Of a stretch of 64,000 bases of DNA, positions 22,126 to 31,712 are shown piece by piece. This DNA comes from Tritrichomonas musculus (Eukaryota; Parabasalia; Tritrichomonadida; Tritrichomonadidae): positions 992,001 through 1,056,000 of the forward strand of contig JAPFFF010000009.1 in the NCBI GenBank assembly GCA_039105265.1, read 5' to 3'. A program made the position numbers and the translations under genes. The notes beneath the pieces were generated by a model. It worked only from the letters and a program-made list of their open reading frames with translations, was not told the origin of the DNA and made no database searches. Each line of letters opens with the position of its first letter. Positions within the stretch are counted from its first letter, which is position 1.

Positions 22126-22265
22126 GACGACATTGCCGCCCATAGCAAGACCACGATCAGCAATGCTTAGCAGCTGGCTGGTTGTAACTGCGGCGAGTCG
22201 TCATCCGGACAAAGATATCGCGATTTCATCCGGAAGATCTGGAATGACGACATTGCCGCCCATAG
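22126..22265. repeat. MULE 1 outer left array (1 unit of 120 bp)
   Basis: A single full 120-bp GC-rich unit starting GACGACATTGCCGCCCATAG, plus the start of the next. It carries the variant CAGCTGGCTGG instead of CAGCTAGCTGG, as does the innermost unit of the corresponding MULE 2 array. This places the missing 360 bp in the outer part of this array. Confidence 0.85.
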
Positions 22266-22472
22266 GACGACCACGGTGGCAATAAAAAGATGAAAATAAA
22301 ACAAACAAAAAACAAACAAAATTGATTATTTAATATTATTATTACGATTTTTTAATTTTTTTATTTTGATAAAGCTTATTTAAAATATTCTGAGTCTTCT
22401 CAGAAATTTGTTAAATTTTTTTTTTTATAAATATATATAACTTTTTGAAAGAATTATGGTCTTTTTATATTT

Positions 22473-22550
22473 ATGGAAGAAGACCAAAATCTTTATTATT
22501 CAGCGAAATATCTATCTCATACGCAAAGACCTAATTCTTTAAAAGATAAA
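22473..22550 (+). pseudogene. duplicated first 26 codons of MULE transposase (1)
   Basis: 78 bp identical to the start of the transposase gene (MEEDQNLYY...SLKDK), in opposite orientation to the functional copy. After codon 26 the sequence jumps to the arm sequence GTTCTAAAATTTTCTTG at a short AAAG microhomology. It is part of a repeated arm module. Confidence 0.9.
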
Positions 22551-22650
22551 GTTCTAAAATTTTCTTGTAAAGTTTTGAAAAAGTTCACTAAGATAAAACC
22601 ATGAAAAAGCGCCATTTTTATAGAACTAAACCAATCAAAGAAACCGAGAT

Positions 22651-23150
22651 GACGACATTGCCGCCCATAGCATGATCACGATCAGTAATGCTTAGCAGCT
22701 AGCTGGTTGTAACTGCGGCGAGTCGTCATCCGGACAAAGATATCACGATTTCATCCGGAAGATCTGGAATGACGACATTGCCGCCCATAGCAAGACCACG
22801 ATCAGCAATGCTTAGCAGCTAGCTGGTTGTAACTGCGGCGAGTCGTCATCCGGACAAAGATATCACGATTTCATCCGGAAGATCTGGAATGACGACATTG
22901 CCGCCCATAGCAAGACCACGATCAGCAATGCTTAGCAGCTAGCTGGTTGTAACTGCGGCGAGTCGTCATCCGGACAAAGATATCGCGATTTCATCCGGAA
23001 GATCTGGAATGACGACATTGCCGCCCATAGCAAGACCACGATCAGCAATGCTTAGCAGCTAGCTGGTTGTAACTGCGGCGAGTCGTCATCCGGACAAAGA
23101 TATCACGATTTCATCCGGAAGATCTGGAATGACGACATTGCCGCCCATAG
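22651..23150. repeat. MULE 1 middle left array (4 units of 120 bp)
   Basis: Four complete 120-bp units, starting at 22651, 22771, 22891 and 23011, plus a partial. Each unit has two TCCGGATGA motifs about 27 bp apart (on the complementary strand), a CAGCTAGCTG palindrome and a GATATC site. They are strongly GC-rich against the AT-rich surroundings. Confidence 0.9.
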
Positions 23151-23357
23151 GACGACCACGGTGGCAATAAAAAGATGAAAATAAAACAAACAAAAAACAA
23201 ACAAAATTGATTATTTAATATTATTATTACGATTTTTTAATTTTTTTATTTTGATAAAGCTTATTTAAAATATTCTGAGTCTTCTCAGAAATTTGTTAAA
23301 TTTTTTTTTTTATAAATATATATAACTTTTTGAAAGAATTATGGTCTTTTTATATTT

Positions 23358-23435
23358 ATGGAAGAAGACCAAAATCTTTATTATTCAGCGAAATATCTAT
23401 CTCATACGCAAAGACCTAATTCTTTAAAAGATAAA
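23358..23435 (+). pseudogene. duplicated first 26 codons of MULE transposase (2)
   Basis: Second 78-bp copy of the transposase start, with the same junction to arm sequence as the copy at 22473-22550. Confidence 0.9.
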
Positions 23436-23535
23436 GTTCTAAAATTTTCTTGTAAAGTTTTGAAAAAGTTCACTAAGATAAAACCATGAAAAAGCGCCAT
23501 TTTTATAGAACTAAACCAATCAAAGAAACCGAGAT

Positions 23536-23920
23536 GACGACATTGCCGCCCATAGCATGATCACGATCAGTAATGCTTAGCAGCTAGCTGGTTGTAACTG
23601 CGGCGAGTCGTCATCCGGACAAAGATATCGCGATTTCATCCGGAAGATCTGGAATGACGACATTGCCGCCCATAGCAAGACCACGATCAGCAATGCTTAG
23701 CAGCTAGCTGGTTGTAACTGCGGCGAGTCGTCATCCGGACAAAGATATCGCGATTTCATCCGGAAGATCTGGAATGACGACATTGCCGCCCATAGCAAGA
23801 CCACGATCAGCAATGCTTAGCAGCTAGCTGGTTGTAACTGCGGCGAGTCGTCATCCGGACAAAGATATCACGATTTCATCCGGAAGATCTGGAATTGACG
23901 ACATTGCCGCCCATAGGACG
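23536..23920. repeat. MULE 1 inner left array (3 units of 120 bp)
   Basis: Three 120-bp units starting at 23536, 23656 and 23776. The last is one base longer (GGAATTGACGAC), a mark shared with MULE 2 at about 37397. Confidence 0.9.
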
Positions 23921-23994
23921 ACCACGGTGGCAATAAAAAGATGAAAATAAAACAAACAAAAAACAAACAAAATTGATTATTTAATATTATTGTG

Positions 23995-24027
<33 letters not shown>

Positions 24028-24084
24028 ATTTTTTTTTTTTTGATAAAGCTTATTTAAAATATTCTGAGTCTTCTCAGAAATTTG

Positions 24085-26427
24085 TTAAGAGAAAAATCTG
24101 TTACCACCTACAGCTAAATCTGCATTTTTCCAACTTGCTATTTTGAATTTAGATAAAAAATATATGACACCTGAATTATCGCATCTAGTTTCAAAAACAT
24201 AGCGGACAAAATTAGAAAAACATATTTTTTCGATATCATGATATGATAATTGAGGATACATTCCTTTAATTTCAGCCTTCGTTTCATAGTATTTTTTCTT
24301 AATTAATTCGATGTCAGCATTACAGTCTTTTATCATTGAATCAAAATTGTCATCTTCGTCGTATAAATTTTCAAGTTTTAATTTTTCTTTCTTTTGACTT
24401 GTGTTACTTTCTTCTTTCTTTTTTCTGAAAACCAATTTTTCATCAAGTGCTCGAAAATCAAAATGATTTCCAGAATATTTGGCATCATTTGGATTAATAT
24501 TTGGGAATTTTGGTAAAACATATGTAAAACAATTAAGAAACTCATTAATAAAAGAGCCTAATATATTCAATGATTCCTTATCAAACTTTCTATTCTTTTC
24601 AACTTCGTATATTGATATTATTCTATCTATATTTTTTCTATTTGATTTAAAAAGATTTTTTTCAAATTTATAATTGGGGAACTTTTTGAGAGATTGAACA
24701 AATAAATATTGAATATCAATTTCATTGCTATTTTTAACAATATTAAATATTTCTGATTTGCAAAAATTATTTAATATTGTATGTATGCAAGGAAGTTTCA
24801 CTCCATAAATTGATTCAACAAAATCATCTTCACCACAATCACAATTTTCTTTTGAACATTTTAAATAATTATCTGGTCTCTTGCTAAGAATTTGTATAAC
24901 TTTTTGAATCATTTTTTGATGTTTATTTTGAAAAGAATTTCCACAAATATCTGAGTAATTATTTATATAATTTAATAAATAATTTACAATTGTTGTGAAA
25001 CCAGTTTTAAATGAATGAGTTCCGGAATCTGGCAATTTTTGATTGATATTTCCGTGGAAACCTTCCGAATGATTTGAACAACGAGCTACATGGTGGTCAG
25101 AACGAATCCATATTGCCCAATTAGCAATATAATAATCACTTTTTTTAATTTCTTCTTTATTTGGCATTCTTTCCACTTCATCTATATCTTTTAACATAAT
25201 TTCAAAATCTTTTAATTTTTGTTTTTTTTCATTATCTTGATCGGTATCGTCAAATAAAGGTGAATTTGGATCTTTTTTATATTCGTCCATTTCAACTAAA
25301 ATAAATTCTTTTTCTTGTTTATATATTAAATATGTTTTGCATCTCAATAACCTTGCAACCCATATGCCTAATGATGATTTAGGTCCAAATATTTGTATAA
25401 TATGACGATGACAAAAATATTGAATATTTGAATGTAATTTACAGAACTTTTTGATAGGAGAACCTAAATCTGATAAAACAACTTTATTTTCAAAAACATT
25501 TTTATTTAAACAAAACTTATTTAATCCATCAAATAATAAATTATATAAAAAACGGTTCTCTTTAGGGCCAATTGATAATGCGAAAGGAAAACTTGAATTG
25601 AAATAAATTGAATGGTATATACAAAATTTGTAAGGCTTAAGCGCATAAAAAGAAGCATCAATTTGCAAATAATGCATATAATTTATAACTTCTAAAGCCC
25701 AAGGCATAATCCATATTATATTTTTAATAAAAGCAAAATCATTATTAAATTTAAATGCAAATCCATCGTCCTGAACTTTTTGAGTACTTATCTCAATATA
25801 AACAAAACCAGGTAAATGCAATAAAATTTTATAAAAATCATCATAACCTTGAAAACTAACGGCTCTTCTACGCAAGGTTCTTTTATCTAAAAAGTTTTGA
25901 AAAGCAAATTTTATAAATATTGGAAAATTAGAATTTTTTCGAGCTACGTAATTACAAAAAGTATAAAGCATTGAATTTTTATGTTTACATTGTTTATTCC
26001 AAAAATCTTGAGTCAAAAAAGGACACTCTTTATTTTTCAAAGTATATGGCGACGTCATGATACATTCTTCAAAATCAATAGTAACAACTTTCATAGTTTG
26101 GTTTTCAAGGAGTTGATCTCTAGCGAGAACTTTAATGGTTTCCAAATCGTTTTTGACAGTTATGCTAAATATTTGAATTTCAGTATTTATCTTTGATTTA
26201 TTACAGCAACTAAACGAAAAAATGTCATTATAAACTCTTTTGTTGTTGCATATAAATTCTTTGGTTAAGCTATCGAGGAAAAGGATTAGCGAAATGATAT
26301 TGAAATTCTGAGAATGCAAAGGAACAATTTCAATGAATGTTCTTAATCCTTTATCTTTTAAAGAATTAGGTCTTTGCGTATGAGATAGATATTTCGCTGA
26401 ATAATAAAGATTTTGGTCTTCTTCCAT
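24085..26427 (-). CDS. MULE transposase (780 aa), MULE 1
   Basis: DDE-class transposase of the Mutator superfamily, expected to cut out the element and insert it with a 9-bp duplication. Catalytic candidates are D257 in YLQIDASFY, D320 in VVLSDLGSP and E455 in SNHSEGFHGNIN. Between D320 and E455 is the C-x2-H pair of MULE transposases (C339, H342, in FCHRHI). A SWIM-type zinc finger follows: C529-x-C531-x15-C547-x-H549 (CDCGEDD...PCIH). Residues 420-450 contain the aromatic/basic stretch before the Glu (YYIANWAIWIRSDHHVARC). The ORF is uninterrupted and its protein is identical to that of MULE 2, so the elements are young or homogenised. The stop codon lies directly at the inner edge of the inverted-repeat arm. 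The start is the ATG whose first 26 codons are repeated in the arm modules. Confidence 0.92.
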   Translation of the reverse strand: MEEDQNLYYSAKYLSHTQRPNSLKDKGLRTFIEIVPLHSQNFNIISLILFLDSLTKEFICNNKRVYNDIFSFSCCNKSKINTEIQIFSITVKNDLETIKVLARDQLLENQTMKVVTIDFEECIMTSPYTLKNKECPFLTQDFWNKQCKHKNSMLYTFCNYVARKNSNFPIFIKFAFQNFLDKRTLRRRAVSFQGYDDFYKILLHLPGFVYIEISTQKVQDDGFAFKFNNDFAFIKNIIWIMPWALEVINYMHYLQIDASFYALKPYKFCIYHSIYFNSSFPFALSIGPKENRFLYNLLFDGLNKFCLNKNVFENKVVLSDLGSPIKKFCKLHSNIQYFCHRHIIQIFGPKSSLGIWVARLLRCKTYLIYKQEKEFILVEMDEYKKDPNSPLFDDTDQDNEKKQKLKDFEIMLKDIDEVERMPNKEEIKKSDYYIANWAIWIRSDHHVARCSNHSEGFHGNINQKLPDSGTHSFKTGFTTIVNYLLNYINNYSDICGNSFQNKHQKMIQKVIQILSKRPDNYLKCSKENCDCGEDDFVESIYGVKLPCIHTILNNFCKSEIFNIVKNSNEIDIQYLFVQSLKKFPNYKFEKNLFKSNRKNIDRIISIYEVEKNRKFDKESLNILGSFINEFLNCFTYVLPKFPNINPNDAKYSGNHFDFRALDEKLVFRKKKEESNTSQKKEKLKLENLYDEDDNFDSMIKDCNADIELIKKKYYETKAEIKGMYPQLSYHDIEKICFSNFVRYVFETRCDNSGVIYFLSKFKIASWKNADLAVGGNRFFS

Positions 26428-26644
26428 AAATATAAAAAGACCATAATTCTTTCAAAAAGTTATATATATTTATAAAAAAAAAAATTTAACAAATTTCTGA
26501 GAAGACTCAGAATATTTTAAATAAGCTTTATCAAAATAAAAAAATTAAAAAATCGTAATAATAATATTAAATAATCAATTTTGTTTGTTTTTTGTTTGTT
26601 TTATTTTCATCTTTTTATTGCCACCGTGGTCGTCCTATGGGCGG

Positions 26645-27134
26645 CAATGTCGTCATTCCAGATCTTCCGGATGAAATCGTGATATCTTTGTCCGGATGAC
26701 GACTCGCCGCAGTTACAACCAGCTAGCTGCTAAGCATTGCTGATCGTGGTCTTGCTATGGGCGGCAATGTCGTCATTCCAGATCTTCCGGATGAAATCGC
26801 GATATCTTTGTCCGGATGACGACTCGCCGCAGTTACAACCAGCTAGCTGCTAAGCATTGCTGATCGTGGTCTTGCTATGGGCGGCAATGTCGTCATTCCA
26901 GATCTTCCGGATGAAATCGTGATATCTTTGTCCGGATGACGACTCGCCGCAGTTACAACCAGCTAGCTGCTAAGCATTGCTGATCGTGGTCTTGCTATGG
27001 GCGGCAATGTCGTCATTCCAGATCTTCCGGATGAAATCGTGATATCTTTGTCCGGATGACGACTCGCCGCAGTTACAACCAGCTAGCTGCTAAGCATTAC
27101 TGATCGTGATCATGCTATGGGCGGCAATGTCGTC
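26645..27134. repeat. MULE 1 right array (4 units of 120 bp)
   Basis: Four 120-bp units upstream of the transposase gene, in opposite orientation to the left arrays. Between this array and the ATG is an AT-rich leader with an imperfect hairpin TTCTGAGAAGACTCAGAA near 26493-26510. Confidence 0.9.
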
Positions 27135-27330
27135 ATCTCGGTTTCTTTGATTGGTTTAGTTCTATAAAAATGGCGCTTTTTCATGGTTTTATCTTAGTGA
27201 ACTTTTTCAAAACTTTACAAGAAAATTTTAGAACTTTTTGTATGCCTTCTCAATTAACTCAAAAAGTCAGAATAACGAATTTTCCTCAGAAAAAAATGGT
27301 GTAACTTTTTCTATAGTTTGTCATTCCGCC

Positions 27331-27339
27331 TTCTACGTT
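27331..27339. repeat. 9-bp target duplication half (TTCTACGTT) right of MULE 1
   Basis: Abuts the right end of MULE 1. Its partner is the reverse complement AACGTAGAA at 39725-39733, right of MULE 2. Confidence 0.8.
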
Positions 27340-29737
27340 TTATTTTTGATTTTATTTGGAATATTTTCAACGTTATTTTACATTGGTGATGATATATATT
27401 ATCTTTCAACATAAACTTTTAAATAATATAGTCCTCGAATTTTAAAAATAAAAGTTTTTGTTGGCTGTTGAGCCTATTAAATGCAAATTATCTCAATATA
27501 AGAATGCAGTTGTTTTTGTTAATCATTTTAATTTTGGTTTACACATGATATTCTTATTGTTTGTCATTTAATTTTTTAAAGAAAAATTGCTTAATATTTA
27601 TATCCGAATTTTAGCATATATCTGAAATTTTTTTTATCAAAATATTTAATGATTTCGGTATAAAATTAAAATTCCAAATATTTTACATATTTCCCCAAAA
27701 TATAAAAAGCTATAAATGATTTGAAAGTCATAAAACAAATCGTTTTTTTTTTTGGAAGACTCTTTCAAAAATTTAAGAAAAAAAATTGAAATAGTATTCA
27801 AAAAGTTTTAGATCAGAGTTCGTCCTTAATTGAAAAATATGGAAATAAATTTTTCAAAGACTTTATTTATCAAAAATAAGTTTTCAATGCTTTTTATTTT
27901 GAAAATTTAAGTATAATATGAAATTTCTTCATCATATAACAAGCTAAAATATATTTGATATATTTTTATCTATTGATTTTAATTAAAAATAATATTAAAA
28001 ATATAACTTTTCAAACATATCTTGAAATTCAAATTTTAAAAATTAATCCAATGGTGTAAATGCTAGCATTTGTTTGATTATAACTTTAATAATGACAAAT
28101 TTGTTATAAAAAACGTAATTTGAATATCCCTGTATGATAAATTATCATTTTTTTCCTCTCTAAATAGACTAAAAAAAATATCATTTATATTTAACATTTC
28201 TTTCATGCAATATAATTATTAGATGCACATTTGGGAGTAAACAAAGATAAAAGAAACATAGCATTGGTGTTTCAATAATATTTGAAATTATTCATACAAG
28301 TCAATTGTTAAAGATAATAAAAATAGAAACCAAAAATAATATAAATGTATGAACTATAGGTAGAAATTATTACTCTTCACTCATTCAATTTTTTTGCTTC
28401 TTATTACTGCACTTTGAAGTTCGATGCCTAAATTTTAAAAAATTAATAATTAAATAAGTATTCTCTCAAAATATAGAAAAATTATTATCATATTCACTTC
28501 ATATTTTTAGTATAAATTCATAATAAATTAATTATATAAAAAAAATTTATTGAATGAGCTCATTGAATATATTGTGAGAATGAATTATTTATCCTTTATA
28601 GTAAATTGATTATAGATATTGAATATATTCTGAGGTTTTTAATTATTTAATGAAAAAAAATTGATAGAAGTGATTGAATATTTTATGAATGCTGATTCTT
28701 TTTTATTATCAATTTTGTAATAATATTATAGTGAATTATTGACCTTATAGATTAAAACAGATTTTTTTTGACCTTATACTAAGGCCAAATAAGATTGAAT
28801 TCCTTATTACTGTAACCGCCAAAATGCAGTAATAAGCGATCATTATTCACCTATTATAGGTCAAATAAAATTGAATTCCTTATTACTGTAACCGCCAAAC
28901 CGCAGTAATAAGAACTTTTTCACCTTTCTAAAGGCTAATAATTTTGACCTTTAAATATCTTAACAAATTAATTTTTTTTTAACAAAATTGAATCATTCAA
29001 AAATCCACTTTTTTAAAATGAAAAGATAAATTGAATGAATAAAGATAGAACTTTTTGTATTACAAAATAATAATCTTTTTTTATAATTTTTGAAATAAAT
29101 TTAGATATTATATATCAATATTTTTTAATATTTAATTTATATGCATTATATAATATATTCTATTATAATATTCTTTAAATTTTTCATTTTTTTAAAATTA
29201 TTTTAAAATTTTCAAAATTTCTTTATTACTGTGATTTTTTGCAACAGTAATAAATGCGAGCTGTAGTATGAACCATATTTACCGGTGTTATTTTTTTCAA
29301 AAAAATTTTTTTATTTCAAAATATTAATATTATGTGATCATTGATGTACCAATTGTTTTCATTTCAGCAGATTCGTTTTTTACTATTAAACAATTGTTAA
29401 CCAAACTATTTACTTCCTTGAATAATTTTTCATGATTAAATATTATCTAATTAATCAAATTTTGCTTATTGGGTTATGGAATCAAAAGGATAGATTCTAT
29501 TATATTGCAAATGTAATATTGATAAAAAATAGGTAGTTACCTTTTTTGGAAAATAATCATTATTATGATTTTAATTCTAAATTGAATTAAATTTCACCAT
29601 GGGAGTCTTATCGTTTTTGATTTAAGTTTCTAAGAAAAGAAAAAAGATAAATATATTAAAGGGCTTTAAATTTTATTTTCAAGAAATAAAACTAATGAAA
29701 TAATCAATTTTTTTAGAATAAAATTGATCTGAAAGCT
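27340..29737. other. AT-rich intergenic region, no gene seen
   Basis: 2.4 kb between MULE 1 and the 3' end of the transporter gene. No protein-like frame was seen. It includes the three CTTATTACTG hairpins listed separately. Confidence 0.4.
28799..28912. repeat. two tandem CTTATTACTG...CAGTAATAAG hairpins
   Basis: The unit AAATAA(G/A)ATTGAATTCC followed by CTTATTACTGTAACCGCC...GCAGTAATAAG occurs at about 28787-28837 and 28863-28912. Each forms a 10-bp stem (CTTATTACTG with CAGTAATAAG). A weaker third copy (TTTATTACTGT...ACAGTAATAAA) lies at 29221-29252. They could be remnants of a small inverted-repeat element or a structured RNA. No evidence decides between these. Confidence 0.5.
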
Positions 29738-31135
29738 TTAAAGTGAAGCTGGTTTATCATCGCTTGTATCTTCGTTGGCGTCAGATGATTGTTCTTCATG
29801 ATCAGCTCCTTTTGTGTCCGCAGAAAATCCAAACCAACCGCATAGCATTGCTAAAAGAACGAAAATTGCAGGGATTGCAATAATTCTTCCTTCATTTTCC
29901 TTGAACCATCCGATTGATCCCAGCCCCATGTTAAAGGCGAATTGAGAAATAAGTGTTCCGAAGTTACCGAAAAGAACGATACTAGTGATATTTCCTGCCA
30001 ACTTATCAGAATCAGAAATAATTGATACAATAGCATAAGGGCATGAGTTTGCGATAACTTGGCATATGCCCATGATCAAGTATGGAACGATGAAGACCCA
30101 TTTGGTTATTTTGAAAAGGAAGAAAATTTCAGCGATAATTCCACAAATCATTCCAACCTCCCATGACATTCTTAAGCCCATCTTGTTGACAATTGGAGTG
30201 TTAACGAAAGAGAAAAAAACTTGAACAACTGTTTGAATAACACCTAAAAGTTGGCCATGAGAAACTCCATGATCATATTTCTTTAATGGCTCTGAACCGT
30301 CTGATGCTCCTGGATCTCCTTCGAAAATAGTCATTCCGAAGAAATTCAAGCAATGCCATCCATACATTTGTGTTCCGAATTGGAAGAAAAGGAATGCAAG
30401 ATCGATTAATAAAATTGGTTTGGTAAGATTCTTGAATGATTGGATGATAAGAGAATATGGATTGTGTGTCTCTGGCTTTTCAAGTAATGGTTCTTCAGGG
30501 GAGGCAACAACAGAAATAACAAGAGCAACAACACCGATGATACAGCTTATCATGAGAATAAGAGTTTCATTACTCATTGAGGTATGTTCGTAAAGTTTCA
30601 ATGCACCAATTAGGTTTGAGATGAGACCGGCAAGACCACCGTATAAAGTAACGATGTTGGACACTAAAACTTGTTGTGATGGTGGAACAAGATCAGAGCA
30701 CATTGATCTTCCTGGTCCGTTTGCTGCATTTCCTGCTGCTGAAGCAATAATGTTTCCAATAACAAAGAATGCAACTGATCCTCCATGTTTGTGACCTGCA
30801 AGTTCACGGCAGAATGAAATCATCAATAATCCAACAATGACGAGAACTTCTCCTACGACTAAGTAGATCCTTCTTCTTCCCCATTTTAATGTTGTAACAT
30901 CAGAATAAACAGCGGAAATTGGTGGAACAAGAAGACCAATGATCGATGGAATGAGTTGAATGAATGTGATAGCAATGTTGTTAAGACCTAATTTTTGGCA
31001 GAAGGGATTCATTAAGGCACTAGTTGGAAGCCAAATAAAGTTCATTGTAAGTTGATTCAAGCAGATTGCTGCAACCCAAGCAACATTGATATGATCTCTT
31101 TTGCAAAGAGGAACCCAATCGTCTGGACGACCCAT
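29738..31135 (-). CDS. MFS / GPH-SUT-like sugar transporter
   Basis: A polytopic membrane protein of about 465 residues with roughly twelve hydrophobic segments, starting MGRPDDWVPLCKRDH. After the second segment it has the loop YSDVTTLKWGRRRIY, corresponding to the D-x-x-WGRRR motif of the major facilitator superfamily and especially the glycoside-pentoside-hexuronide/sucrose transporter (SUT, SLC45) branch. It has a large central loop and an acidic cytoplasmic C-terminus. I prefer the ATG at 31135 to the in-frame ATG at 31171, because an Inr-like TCACTTC lies between them, 16 nt before the chosen ATG. The stop overlaps a TAAA, a common trichomonad polyadenylation context. It is divergent from the epimerase gene and likely imports a disaccharide or glycoside for it. 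The substrate is not proven. Confidence 0.85.
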   Translation of the reverse strand: MGRPDDWVPLCKRDHINVAWVAAICLNQLTMNFIWLPTSALMNPFCQKLGLNNIAITFIQLIPSIIGLLVPPISAVYSDVTTLKWGRRRIYLVVGEVLVIVGLLMISFCRELAGHKHGGSVAFFVIGNIIASAAGNAANGPGRSMCSDLVPPSQQVLVSNIVTLYGGLAGLISNLIGALKLYEHTSMSNETLILMISCIIGVVALVISVVASPEEPLLEKPETHNPYSLIIQSFKNLTKPILLIDLAFLFFQFGTQMYGWHCLNFFGMTIFEGDPGASDGSEPLKKYDHGVSHGQLLGVIQTVVQVFFSFVNTPIVNKMGLRMSWEVGMICGIIAEIFFLFKITKWVFIVPYLIMGICQVIANSCPYAIVSIISDSDKLAGNITSIVLFGNFGTLISQFAFNMGLGSIGWFKENEGRIIAIPAIFVLLAMLCGWFGFSADTKGADHEEQSSDANEDTSDDKPASL

Positions 31136-31146
31136 GTTTAAAAAAT

Positions 31147-31153
31147 GAAGTGA
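31147..31153 (-). promoter_or_regulatory. Inr-like TCACTTC for the transporter gene
   Basis: TCACTTC on the minus strand matches the trichomonad initiator (TCA, Y, T/A, Y). The A lies 16 nt from the ATG at 31135, the usual short leader. It decides the start choice, since the ATG at 31171 would lie upstream of the transcription start. Confidence 0.65.
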
Positions 31154-31695
31154 ATCATGATCTCGTTTCAAAGTTATTTATTTTTTATATGTGTAATACT
31201 GCCTCTTTCAATTTTGTTAAAAATAACATTGAAAAATATTAAACTAAATTTTTCAATTGTTTTGATTATTCATTTGTATGATTTATTTTTTATTTTCTTT
31301 GAATCAGATGAAATCAACTTTTTGAGAAAAAAAAAGTTTAATTAATAATACTAAAATAATTCTGTTAATTTACTTATAAATGAGATATTTTCTAAATTAT
31401 TTATATTTTTTATATGTTTGACTTTATTTTAATTATAATTAATAAAGATAATAATATTATCAAAAACTTATGATTAATTATTAAAAAAAACTTTTCTCTG
31501 ATTATTCAATGGAATATTTAAAGTAAAGTGTTGTTATATTTGTATTTTACCATGTAAAAAGATGAAAGAGCCTTTTAAACCATTTATCATATTATATACG
31601 AAATTGAGAGAAAAGAAAAAAAATTGAATTCAAAAATATTAATAAAAATTTTTGTGAGTCTTTACTTCAATTTAAATAATGATGCTAAATTTACT
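31154..31695. promoter_or_regulatory. divergent intergenic region between transporter and epimerase
   Basis: About 540 bp of AT-rich DNA between the two Inr-like motifs. It must hold the promoters of both genes. No repeated operator-like site was obvious by eye. Confidence 0.4.
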
Positions 31696-31702
31696 TCACT
31701 TT
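31696..31702 (+). promoter_or_regulatory. Inr-like TCACTTT for the epimerase gene
   Basis: TCACTTT is followed by TTATTTTCACA and the ATG at 31713. The A of TCA is 15 nt upstream of the ATG, the same spacing as for the transporter gene. It fits the trichomonad initiator consensus. Confidence 0.65.
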
Positions 31703-31712
31703 TATTTTCACA

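Larger units (their letters stand above)
21930..27330 (-). mobile_element. MULE 1: autonomous Mutator-like transposon, 5401 bp
   Basis: Its termini are GGCGAAGTGACAAACTATAG at the left and CTATAGTTTGTCATTCCGCC at the right, inverted repeats differing at two of the first seven bases. The long subterminal arms contain 120-bp tandem units. It carries an intact 780-aa MULE transposase on the minus strand (24085-26427). The left arm has three successive arm modules with 1, 4 and 3 repeat units, and the right arm has one module with 4 units. The two inner left modules each bring a copy of the first 26 transposase codons. Matching 9-bp duplications are not found at its own two ends but are found relative to MULE 2. 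It is otherwise the mirror image of MULE 2, lacking three repeat units (360 bp). Confidence 0.92.

Noticed and set aside
22076-22285. 69-codon frame in the outer arm of MULE 1
   Set aside because: It exists only because the CTGGCTGG variant removes a TAG present in the other units. It lies in the inverted arm, so it is not a likely gene.
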